39,846 nt of DNA from an uncultured bacterium (lineage in GTDB: Bacteria; Vulcanimicrobiota; Vulcanimicrobiia; Vulcanimicrobiales; Vulcanimicrobiaceae): assembly GCA_903829325.1 (NCBI GenBank), contig CAIKPM010000059.1, positions 1 to 39,846 on the forward strand, read 5' to 3'. The translations under genes and the position numbers were made by a program. Position 1 is the first letter of the stretch. Every line of letters begins with the position of its first letter. The notes beneath the pieces are model-generated. The model was not told the DNA's origin. It saw only the letters and a list, made by a program, of their open reading frames with translations, and did not search any database. Below are positions 15,332-24,129 of the stretch, in pieces.

Positions 15332-17791
15332 ATGGCAGACCAACAACACCCCGCATCGACTAACGCGTATGATTTCCGCGCGATTGAACAGCGCTGGCAA
15401 ACCGCGTGGGAAGACAGTCGTCTGTATCAGGTAAGCGACGATGCGCCCGGCGAGCACTGTTATATCTTAGAGATGCTGCCGTACCCCTCAGGCGATCTGC
15501 ATGTCGGTCACGCCAAAAATTACACCCTCGGCGACACGATCGCGCGCATGTTCCGCATGCTCGGCCAGACCGTTGTTCATCCGATGGGCTGGGATGCTTT
15601 CGGCTTACCGGCAGAAAACGCCGCGATCAAACGTGGCATCGATCCCGAGAAGTGGACCCGCCAAAATATTCGCAACATGCAACGCCAAGTTCGCCTCATG
15701 GGCACGAGTTACGATTGGTCCCGCGAATTTGCGACCTGCGACCCAACGTATTACCGCTGGAACCAGTGGCTCTTTTTGCGGATGTACGAAGCCGGTCTCG
15801 CGTACAAGCGTGAAGCCCCGGTAAATTGGTGTCCGGTTGATCAAACCGTATTGGCGAACGAACAAGTTGAAGACGGCAAATGCTGGCGCTGTGGTGCAAG
15901 CGTTGAACGGCGCAATCTCTCGCAGTGGTTTTTCCGCATTACCGCCTACGCCGAGCGCCTCTTAGCCGATCTCGATACCCTCGAAGGCTGGCCAGAACGC
16001 ATCAAAGCCATGCAGCGCAATTGGATCGGACGCAGCGAAGGAACAACATTCACCTTCGCCGTTGCCGATCTGCCCAAAGCCAGCATCGACGTATACACCA
16101 CCCGGATCGATACCGTGTTTGGAGTCAGCTACATTGCGCTAGCAGCCGAGCACCCGCTGCTGCCCGAGCTCATCGCACAACATCCCCAGCACCGCACGGC
16201 GGTCGACGCGCTGCGCGAGAGTTTGCGCAGTAAATCCGAGCTCGAGCGCACGAGCCTTATGGCAAAAATCGGTGTCTTCACCGGCGCGTATGCCATCCAT
16301 CCGCTCTCGGGTGAACGCGTGCCGATCTGGGTCACCAATTATGTCTTAGCAGATTATGGCACCGGCGCGGTCATGGGTGTGCCCGCCCACGACGAGCGCG
16401 ATTTGTCGTTCGCTCAAGCCTATCAATTGCCGATTCGCACGGTGATCGACGAGCACGACACGCTCATCGATTCAGCTCAATTCTCGGGCCTGAACACAAC
16501 CGTAGCTCGCAGCGCTATTACCGCCGAATTGATCAAACGCCAAGTTGGTAGCGCCACGGTCAATTATCGCTTCCGCGATTGGCTGATTTCGCGCCAACGC
16601 TATTGGGGCACGCCCATCCCGATTGTGTATTGCCCCCGCGATGGCGAAGTCGCCGTGCCCGATAGCCAGCTACCAGTAGTCCTGCCCTTGGGCATTCCGA
16701 TCACGGGGGAAGGCTCGCCCTTAGCTCGCGATACGGCATTCCGTGCCACAACCTGCCCGAAGTGCGGTGGCCCCGCCGAACGCGAAACAGATACGATGGA
16801 CACCTTCGTTGATTCATCGTGGTATTATTTGCGCTACCTTGATCCGCACAACGCAAGCGCGCCATTCACAGCGAGCAAAGCAGACGCTTGGATGCCCGTC
16901 GACCAGTACATCGGTGGCGCCGAGCACGCGGTCATGCATCTATTATACGCCCGCTTCTTCTTTAAAGTGCTCCACGATCAAGGTTTGGTCGATGCGAGCG
17001 AACCATTTACCCGGCTCTTCAATCAAGGCATGGTCCTCGCAAATGGCGAGAAAATGAGCAAGAGCCGGGGCAACGTCGTTGGCATCGATGAAACCGTCGA
17101 GCGTCATGGCGTCGATGCAATGCGCTTGTATCTGCTCAAGGCTGCGCCACCTGAAGATACGATGAATTGGACCGAAGACGGCATCATCGGCAGGGTCCGT
17201 TTTCTCAATCGCCTCTGGCGCGCGTGTGAACCGTTTTTCGCCCACGCCGCGACAGTCCGTCGTGACGAGTTACCACCCATCAATGGCGAGCCCCAACGTG
17301 CTCTGGTCCGAGCGGTGCACGAGGCACTGCGTTCCGCCGCCGAAGAAACGACGACTCGGCGTTTTCACTACAACGTGACCACCGCGAAGCTCGACGAGCT
17401 ACTCAACGCACTCAACCAAGCCACCCGCGCCGTGGACGATGCGCATGATCCAGCCGTGCTCTATGCAGTGCACATCACTCCGCTGCTGCTAGCCCCCTTC
17501 GCTCCCCATCTCGCCGAAGAGCTATGGGAACGCTTAGGTTATCGCACCTCGGTGCATCTCGAGAAGTGGATTTCCTACGATCCTCACGCCCTCGCTCAAA
17601 GCGAAGTGACGCTTGTCGTCCAAATCAACGGCAAAATCCGTGCTCGGCTTCAAGTGGCACCTGGCCTGACCCAAACCCAGGCATACGACCAAGCGGTCGC
17701 TGATCCGAACGTGCAAAATAACCTCGCCGACAAAACGATCCGCAAAGTGATCTACGTTGAGAATAAATTGTTGAATCTCGTGGTGGGCTAG
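15332..17791 (+). CDS. leuS: Leucyl-tRNA synthetase
   Basis: Class I aminoacyl-tRNA synthetase that charges tRNA-Leu. It has 819 residues, slightly short but complete. The HIGH-type signature is HVGH at residues 57-60 (PYPSGDLHVGH). The zinc-like knuckle near 190 is CWRCGASVERRNL. The CP1 editing domain contains a Thr/Asp-rich block (TTRIDTVFGVSYIALA) and YGTGAVMGVPAHDERD. KMSKS is at 574-578 (ANGEKMSKSRGNVVG). The C-terminal anticodon-binding and leucine-specific domains follow. ATG 15332 gives the expected DFRAIEQRWQ beginning; the ribosome site is weak. In the 165 bases upstream I find no T-box leader sequence. The last four bases overlap the convergent cation transporter gene. Confidence 0.97.
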   Translation: MADQQHPASTNAYDFRAIEQRWQTAWEDSRLYQVSDDAPGEHCYILEMLPYPSGDLHVGHAKNYTLGDTIARMFRMLGQTVVHPMGWDAFGLPAENAAIKRGIDPEKWTRQNIRNMQRQVRLMGTSYDWSREFATCDPTYYRWNQWLFLRMYEAGLAYKREAPVNWCPVDQTVLANEQVEDGKCWRCGASVERRNLSQWFFRITAYAERLLADLDTLEGWPERIKAMQRNWIGRSEGTTFTFAVADLPKASIDVYTTRIDTVFGVSYIALAAEHPLLPELIAQHPQHRTAVDALRESLRSKSELERTSLMAKIGVFTGAYAIHPLSGERVPIWVTNYVLADYGTGAVMGVPAHDERDLSFAQAYQLPIRTVIDEHDTLIDSAQFSGLNTTVARSAITAELIKRQVGSATVNYRFRDWLISRQRYWGTPIPIVYCPRDGEVAVPDSQLPVVLPLGIPITGEGSPLARDTAFRATTCPKCGGPAERETDTMDTFVDSSWYYLRYLDPHNASAPFTASKADAWMPVDQYIGGAEHAVMHLLYARFFFKVLHDQGLVDASEPFTRLFNQGMVLANGEKMSKSRGNVVGIDETVERHGVDAMRLYLLKAAPPEDTMNWTEDGIIGRVRFLNRLWRACEPFFAHAATVRRDELPPINGEPQRALVRAVHEALRSAAEETTTRRFHYNVTTAKLDELLNALNQATRAVDDAHDPAVLYAVHITPLLLAPFAPHLAEELWERLGYRTSVHLEKWISYDPHALAQSEVTLVVQINGKIRARLQVAPGLTQTQAYDQAVADPNVQNNLADKTIRKVIYVENKLLNLVVG

Positions 17792-18714
17792 AGCGGTTTC
17801 ACGCTCACCAAGGGCAGGTCGCCACGCTGAGTGCAGACGATGCGGGCGTCTTGCGCACAGGTTTCGCACTCGAATTGTAAGGTGACATGCGTAATCGCGA
17901 AACGCTCGCGCACACTCGTTTCCACGGCACGAGCGATCGCGGTCGCTTCGCTGATCCGCCGATCATCCACGAGCACGTGGGCGGTTAAAATCGACTCGCG
18001 CCCGTCCAATGACCACACATGCACATCGTGCAGATCTTCCACGCCAGCGAGCGTGAGAACGTATTCGCGCACTGTCGTTACATCGGCATGATGCGGCGCA
18101 CTTTCAAGCAACACGTCGACGGCTTCACGCATAATCCGAAACGTCCCAAGCGCAAGAATCGCCGCAACAACCAATGATAAAACCGGATCAATCCAAGCAG
18201 CCCCGGTCGCGAGGATCGCCCACCCTCCCAGCAGAACCGCCAAGGCTCCAAAGGCGTCGCCCAACACATGCATCACAGCCGCGCGTGTACTCAAATTGCC
18301 GTGATCATGACCTTCATGCTGCTCGCGCGTGAGCGTGAAACCAACCAAGACATTCACGCCAAAACCAATCGCCGCGATCACCAGCATCAAGTGCCCGTGA
18401 GGCAACTCCGGAGCAAAAAAGCGCCGGAACGCGGCGATGGTCAACGCACCAGTCACCGCAAAGAGAAAGCCGCCATTCGCTAGCGCAGCTAGGACCTCCA
18501 TACGGGCAAAACCAAAGCTCTGGCGCGCGGTCGCCGGGCGTTGCGCCTGCAACCGCGCAGCAAGGGCAATCGCTAGAGCAACGACATCCAGCGCAACATG
18601 CGCCGAATCAGACATCAACGCTAGACTGTGCGCAAACCAACCGCCCACACATTCGAAGAGCGCGAGTATAGCCATCAAGGCCAGGGCAATTTTTAGCCTT
18701 GTGGCGCTATTCAT
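17788..18714 (-). CDS. Cation diffusion facilitator, zinc-type (CzcD/ZitB-like)
   Basis: A 308-residue inner-membrane metal/proton antiporter of the CDF family that exports Zn(II) or similar ions. Six membrane helices are readable. The transport site is seen as H-x3-D in helix 2 (SDSAHVALD, His39 and Asp43) and H-x3-D in helix 5 (MHVLGDAFG, His149 and Asp153). That His/Asp pattern is typical of zinc transporters. The cytosolic loop has EQHEGHDHGN (131-140). The C-terminal cytosolic domain (DLHDVHVWSLDGRE) ends in an unusual cysteine pair FECETC. It begins three bases after the ICMT-like gene, suggesting an operon. Confidence 0.93.
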   Translation of the reverse strand: MNSATRLKIALALMAILALFECVGGWFAHSLALMSDSAHVALDVVALAIALAARLQAQRPATARQSFGFARMEVLAALANGGFLFAVTGALTIAAFRRFFAPELPHGHLMLVIAAIGFGVNVLVGFTLTREQHEGHDHGNLSTRAAVMHVLGDAFGALAVLLGGWAILATGAAWIDPVLSLVVAAILALGTFRIMREAVDVLLESAPHHADVTTVREYVLTLAGVEDLHDVHVWSLDGRESILTAHVLVDDRRISEATAIARAVETSVRERFAITHVTLQFECETCAQDARIVCTQRGDLPLVSVKPL

Positions 18715-18717
18715 GGG

Positions 18718-19338
18718 TTATTCGTCAGCGGCCCGATCAGCCTGACCTGCGCGTACGACCAAGGCCAACAACATCAAGCCAAAGGTCACAAACGTACGCG
18801 TTTCTGCATTCGCGATGACACTCGCATCAAATTCGCCTTGGGCACGCGTAAAGCGACTCAAGCGTGGCACAATCGCCGGGACGCGTTCACGATACAGCGC
18901 AAAGTCTTCACCGAAAGTTTGCGCCAAAAAGGCTTCTTCGTGCGGGATAATCACCGCGTATACCGCCACCATCAGCCCAAGCCCACCAAGCATATACTGT
19001 GCTCGTTGCGCAGCGGGCAATCTGCCGGTAAACGCGATCGAAAAACCGAGCGCGGTGAGAAAATTACCGATATAGAGCGGGTTGCGGACATGCGCGTACG
19101 GACCGTTACTGACAAGCTTTGGCGCCTCAACGGCATCGCCGCGCGTGGTGACACCGGAATACCCCACCGCCCAGCAGCGCAATAATTCACCCGCCAGGGC
19201 CAACGGGAGACCAACCGCTGTAGACAAAGCACTCGGCTTGCCCCACAGGCCAAGCGCAATCGCCGGCAAGGCTAAAAGAGTCCCTCGGTTGCGGAAAACG
19301 AGGGCACGAAACGACTCATTGATCAGATCATCAGGCAC
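18718..19338 (-). CDS. Isoprenylcysteine carboxyl methyltransferase-like membrane methyltransferase
   Basis: A 206-residue membrane protein of the ICMT/PEMT-like family. The SAM-binding signature is present: LVSNGPYAHVRNPLYIGN near residues 76-93. The later block is HEEAFLAQTFGEDFALYRERVP, which is typical. Several hydrophobic helices surround them. In bacteria these proteins methylate small lipids or membrane substrates; the true substrate cannot be deduced. The stop lies three bases before the cation transporter start, so the two genes are probably co-transcribed. Confidence 0.85.
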   Translation of the reverse strand: MPDDLINESFRALVFRNRGTLLALPAIALGLWGKPSALSTAVGLPLALAGELLRCWAVGYSGVTTRGDAVEAPKLVSNGPYAHVRNPLYIGNFLTALGFSIAFTGRLPAAQRAQYMLGGLGLMVAVYAVIIPHEEAFLAQTFGEDFALYRERVPAIVPRLSRFTRAQGEFDASVIANAETRTFVTFGLMLLALVVRAGQADRAADE

Positions 19339-19377
19339 GATTGCTCAACCTCAGAGATTATAGGGCAGAGAGTACGC

Positions 19378-20313
19378 TTACCCATTCCCAGCGACGCTGG
19401 GAGCGCCTGCCCGCGCAGCCTCGAGAATCGCGGCCAGCGAATCCGCCAAGGGATACTTCGGCACCCAACCCGTCTCACGCTCAAGCTTCGTCGCGTCGCC
19501 ATAGAAACGCGGCACGTCGTGTAGTCGCAAGCGCTGAGGATCTTGCCGTACTTCGACCGGTTGACCGCTGAGCTCGATCAAGCGGCGTAACATCTCTTTC
19601 ATGGCAACCGGCCGCCCACTGCAGACATTATAGATTTCGCCCGCTTGACCATCACGCATCAACCCGACGTACGCCCGCACGACATCGCGCACATCGAGAA
19701 AATCACGCTCGGCGTCGAGGTTCCCAACCTGCAGAATGCGCGATCCATTCTGGGGCAGCGCAGCTAATTGCGCCGCAAAACCCGCCACGACAAAACGGGG
19801 ATCCTGACCCGGACCAATATGATTAAACGGCCGCGCAACCACCACTTCCAACGCAGGCGTCTGAGCCACCAAAGCGAGCATCTCCGCCGCGGCTTTGCTC
19901 GCCGCGTACGGGTTGCGAGGCGACAACGCGAGCGTCTCGCGCAAGGGGAAATATTCCGCCGCAACCTGACCATACACTTCCGCGGAACTCACCAGTAGCA
20001 CTCGGACGCGCGTACCGCGCACTTGCAAAGCTTGCAGTAAGCGCGCCGTGCCGAGCACATTGACTTCATACGTTGCTAAAGGATCAGCAAGAGCTGCTGG
20101 AACGAAACTTTGCGCGGCTAAATGCAAGACACACTCAGGCTGCACGACGTCAACAACCGCCTGGACACCGTGCTCATCGCGTAAATCTAAAGCAATATCG
20201 AGCGGCTGCGCGGCGTGTCCCGCGCGGATGACTTCGTAACCATGCGCAGCAAAAGTAGCGGCTGCATACGCACCGACAAACCCGCTCGCTCCGGTAATCA
20301 GCAATCGCGCCAT
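19378..20313 (-). CDS. rmd: GDP-6-deoxy-D-lyxo-4-hexulose reductase (GDP-D-rhamnose forming)
   Basis: Short-chain dehydrogenase/epimerase-type protein of 311 residues. The cofactor motif is GASGFVG (residues 8-14). The active site is SSAEVYG followed by Y-x3-K in NPYAASKAAAE. RPFNHIGPGQDPRFVVAGF and GNLDAERDFLDVRDV match Rmd proteins, which reduce the 4-keto sugar made by Gmd to GDP-D-rhamnose. It begins six bases after gmd, so the pair forms a two-gene pathway from GDP-mannose. A fucose-synthase (Fcl) or other 4-reductase role is possible but fits the motifs less well. The product would feed surface glycans. Confidence 0.85.
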   Translation of the reverse strand: MARLLITGASGFVGAYAAATFAAHGYEVIRAGHAAQPLDIALDLRDEHGVQAVVDVVQPECVLHLAAQSFVPAALADPLATYEVNVLGTARLLQALQVRGTRVRVLLVSSAEVYGQVAAEYFPLRETLALSPRNPYAASKAAAEMLALVAQTPALEVVVARPFNHIGPGQDPRFVVAGFAAQLAALPQNGSRILQVGNLDAERDFLDVRDVVRAYVGLMRDGQAGEIYNVCSGRPVAMKEMLRRLIELSGQPVEVRQDPQRLRLHDVPRFYGDATKLERETGWVPKYPLADSLAAILEAARAGAPSVAGNG

Positions 20314-20319
20314 AGCGAC

Positions 20320-21399
<1,080 letters not shown>

Positions 21400-21478
21400 T
21401 CACCGCTGTGAAGAGCGCCTTACGTAAAGATACGACCTAAAAGCTCTCTTCCATCGAGAGAATGACGATACTGATAGC

Positions 21479-21781
21479 ATGATAGGATTTATATTTCGCT
21501 GTGCCTTTATCTCGCTGATCGGCATCTTGTTGGATCCGAATCAGCTCGCCCATCGTCTACCGACTCCACAACAGATCACTCATTTTGAACATACGATTGA
21601 GCAGAATCATGGCTTACGCCATGTCTTGGCGCTAAAATGGATCGGCTTGCAAAAAAATCTCACGCAAGTCCAGGCGACCATCAAAGCCGCGGATGTGGCG
21701 TATCTCGACATACGCAAAGAGCTCGACAAAGATGCAAAAGTTGTGGGCAAACCGAGCAGCCGACACAACTCTGACGAATAA
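21479..21781 (+). CDS. Small hypothetical protein, possible N-terminal membrane anchor
   Basis: Not recognised. It has 100 residues. A hydrophobic start (MIGFIFRCAFISLIGILL) could be a signal or anchor. A helical polar body with even charge spacing follows (QKNLTQVQATIKAADVAYLDIRKELDKD), and could form a short coiled coil. There is no clear ribosome site before ATG 21479. It fills the gap between the gmd promoter region and the aminotransferase gene, 39 bases ahead of the latter. No overlapping frame is better. Confidence 0.42.
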   Translation: MIGFIFRCAFISLIGILLDPNQLAHRLPTPQQITHFEHTIEQNHGLRHVLALKWIGLQKNLTQVQATIKAADVAYLDIRKELDKDAKVVGKPSSRHNSDE

Positions 21782-21820
21782 ACCCAGGTCTCGTGGGCGA
21801 AAAATGCCGAAGAGTGCAAT

Positions 21821-23032
21821 ATGCAGTCTTCGAATCAGCGCTTCGCCCAACGTATCGCTTCGGTGCGTCCCTCTGCGATCCGAGAAATACTGAAGGTCAC
21901 TCAGCGGCCAGAAGTTATTTCGTTTGCCGGGGGGCTTCCCGCCCCCGAGCATTTCCCCACGGCGACGCTCGGAGCGCTCGCAAGCGAAGTCCTCGCCAGC
22001 ATCGGCAGTACGGCGCTGCAATATAGCCTGACCGAGGGCGTACCCGAGTTGCGTGCTTGGGTGGCTGAGCGGATGCAAGGGGTCTGGGGCATCCCCACCA
22101 CCCCCGACGACGTGCTGATCACCGGGGGATCTCAGCAGGGCCTCGACCTCGTGGCAAAGGCCTATCTGGATCCAGGCGATCTCGTCGCGCTCGAGGCTCC
22201 GTCGTATTTAGGCGCGATCCAGGCTTTTGATACCTACCAGGCGCGCTACCTGACGATCGAAACCGACGGTGACGGTTTGATTCCCGAGGCCTTGGAACGC
22301 AGCCTTAGCCAACTCAGTGTCCAGCCCAAGTTGCTCTATCTCATTCCCAACTTCCAAAACCCCAGCGGCACAACGTTGAGTGCCGAACGGCGGGAAGCTA
22401 TCGTGCGGATCTGTGAGCAATTCGAAATCCCGATCTTTGAGGACGATCCCTACGGCGAACTCCGCTTTGCGGGTACCCCACAACGCCCCTTGGCTTCGTT
22501 CAGCTCGCGTTCGCCGATCTTTTATGCGGGAACCGGTTCCAAGGTGATGGCCCCGGGCTTACGTGTCGCGTGGCTGCTGCTGCGCGATCCTGCCATCCGG
22601 GCTCAGGTCGTTCCGCTCAAGCAAGCTTCCGATCTGCACACCGGCACACTCGCCCAGTACCTCTTCCACCGGTTTGTCGCCGACGAAAGCCGTTTTTCCG
22701 AGCATCTGCACACGATCAGTAGTCTCTATGGAACGCGCCAACACGCGATGGTCTCAGGCTTACGCGCGACGTTTGGATCTGACATTGAATTTACGATCCC
22801 CGAAGGTGGCATGTTTCTCTGGGCCACCCTGCGCGGCATCGACAACACCGCGGCGCTTTTCCCCTACGCTCAAGAGCGCAACGTCGTCTTTGTCCCCGGC
22901 GAATTTTTCTATGCGAACGCAAAACAGCACAACGGCATGCGCCTTAGCTTCTCAAACACCGACGAAACAAAAATCACCGAAGGCCTCACCCGCCTCCAAG
23001 CCGCAGTCAACGCATACCACCAAGCCAGTTGA
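21821..23032 (+). CDS. PLP-dependent aminotransferase, 2-aminoadipate/LysN-like
   Basis: Fold-type I aminotransferase of 403 residues, related to LysN (2-aminoadipate) and other broad-range aromatic or branched-chain transaminases. Landmarks are ISFAGGLPAPEHFP, QYSLTEGVPELR, ITGGSQQGLDL, PNFQNPSGTT (substrate carboxylate and PLP contacts), EDDPYGELRF, and the Schiff-base lysine Lys241 in AGTGSKVMAPGLRVAW. GMRLSFSN near the C-terminus carries the arginine that binds the substrate carboxylate. No DNA-binding domain is present, so it is not a MocR regulator. AAGAG lies shortly before ATG 21821. It ends six bases from the convergent nucleotidyltransferase gene. The substrate cannot be fixed. Confidence 0.9.
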   Translation: MQSSNQRFAQRIASVRPSAIREILKVTQRPEVISFAGGLPAPEHFPTATLGALASEVLASIGSTALQYSLTEGVPELRAWVAERMQGVWGIPTTPDDVLITGGSQQGLDLVAKAYLDPGDLVALEAPSYLGAIQAFDTYQARYLTIETDGDGLIPEALERSLSQLSVQPKLLYLIPNFQNPSGTTLSAERREAIVRICEQFEIPIFEDDPYGELRFAGTPQRPLASFSSRSPIFYAGTGSKVMAPGLRVAWLLLRDPAIRAQVVPLKQASDLHTGTLAQYLFHRFVADESRFSEHLHTISSLYGTRQHAMVSGLRATFGSDIEFTIPEGGMFLWATLRGIDNTAALFPYAQERNVVFVPGEFFYANAKQHNGMRLSFSNTDETKITEGLTRLQAAVNAYHQAS

Positions 23033-23038
23033 GGCAGC

Positions 23039-23854
23039 TCAAATATCGTGCGTATAGCGCTCAAGCATAGCACTGGATATTTCGTGAGACGATGGCCATA
23101 CACCACCAACAGCACCTTCACACCGCTGGTAGTGTTCGAGCACGGCGAGATCAGGTTGAACAGCTTTTCCCTCATGAAGAAAGACCACGCCAATTGCTTC
23201 ACTCGGGACCGCACTGATGAATTTCTCTGCAGAATCAAGCATCGTATAAATACGGCGGTGAAGATCTGGAATATCGATCGGGCGCTCAGTCGCTAATGAG
23301 CGAAATTCATCCACAGTAAAACGACTATGCCTGGTAATATCAGCCAACATCTCTTCAGGCGATTGTCCCGGAAAGCGTCCTACAGCCGCACAAATCACCG
23401 CGCCAAGAGGAAGAATCGTCTCGTGGATAGTCACAAGATCAACGATATCTCGTGCTTCTCTCCGGTCGGCGGCTGCAGAAGTTTTATTGGTGGCAAGATC
23501 TACTGGATGAAGCACATACCCAAAAAGCGAGTGCCGCTGTGTTGGAAAAAATCGAAACGCACTATCATGTACCCATTCAAGGCGCATGGAATCGCCAAGC
23601 CCCCCGACCTCAGCCTCACGTTTTGCTGTCTGAATTTTTCGCCATATAAAGTTAAGCCCAGCGGTGGTCAAAGTGTGAGCGTCAGCTTGAGCCGCACTAT
23701 CAAGTGCAGCTTCAGAGTCCTGAAAGATGTCGATATCGCCTGAGAAGCGCGGCCCTTCCTGATTAACCGCAACACCCCCCGCGACATAGCTTTCAGGACT
23801 CCGACCAGCGGCGAGCAAGCTGAGAACGTGAGTTTGCAGTTCAGTGAGAGGCAC
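23039..23854 (-). CDS. AbiEii-like nucleotidyltransferase
   Basis: A 271-residue protein of the nucleotidyltransferase AbiEii/AbiGii toxin superfamily. The nucleotidyltransferase motif is AGGVAVNQEG then FSGDIDIF, giving Gly-Gly 26-27 and the metal-binding aspartates 40 and 42. The family's second block is VLHPVDLATNKTSAAADRREARDIVDLV, with Lys124, Arg131, Asp136 and Asp139. Such enzymes transfer nucleotides to tRNA or protein and act in phage defence or as toxins in two-gene modules. A short gene overlaps its start by 14 bases, the arrangement of a paired module. The partner is not the usual AbiEi winged-helix antitoxin, so the defence role is inferred. Confidence 0.78.
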   Translation of the reverse strand: MPLTELQTHVLSLLAAGRSPESYVAGGVAVNQEGPRFSGDIDIFQDSEAALDSAAQADAHTLTTAGLNFIWRKIQTAKREAEVGGLGDSMRLEWVHDSAFRFFPTQRHSLFGYVLHPVDLATNKTSAAADRREARDIVDLVTIHETILPLGAVICAAVGRFPGQSPEEMLADITRHSRFTVDEFRSLATERPIDIPDLHRRIYTMLDSAEKFISAVPSEAIGVVFLHEGKAVQPDLAVLEHYQRCEGAVGGVWPSSHEISSAMLERYTHDI

Positions 23855-24077
23855 GAGCGCTCCAACCCAATTGGGCTTTGCATTCCTGTTCTATTTGTTC
23901 TGCCATGCGCCGGCCGTCCATACCACCATGAACTCTCAGGGCCTTGGTAATCGCCAATGCCTCGCCAGGGGTGGGATTATTGAAATGACGCACGTTCCAA
24001 AGCGCACGCGTGCGATATTGCTCAAACGCGCGATGGTATAGAACTACGAACTCTGGTGCTCCGTCTTGATCGCTCAT
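23841..24077 (-). CDS. Small partner of the nucleotidyltransferase, candidate antitoxin
   Basis: A 78-residue soluble, mostly helical protein from ATG 24077. GTG 24110 would add 11 residues; neither start has a strong ribosome site. Notable text is FVVLYHRAFEQYRTRALWNV, then NNPTPGEALAITKALRVHGG and RRMAEQIEQECKA. I recall similar short proteins beside nucleotidyltransferase genes but cannot name the family. The 14-base overlap with the following gene implies co-translation. A role as antitoxin, or as substrate-recruiting subunit, is inference from that arrangement only. Confidence 0.65.
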   Translation of the reverse strand: MSDQDGAPEFVVLYHRAFEQYRTRALWNVRHFNNPTPGEALAITKALRVHGGMDGRRMAEQIEQECKAQLGWSARASH

Positions 24078-24129
24078 CGCAAGCAACTTTCGCAATATCA
24101 AGAGAGTCACCCCGCTCGGGACGACACAC

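Noticed and set aside
19378-20313. rmd considered as a GDP-fucose synthase (fcl) or general epimerase
   Set aside because: The RPFNHIGPGQ and GNLDAERDFLDV blocks and the missing epimerase-type C-terminus fit the 4-reductase Rmd better; the alternative is mentioned in its entry.
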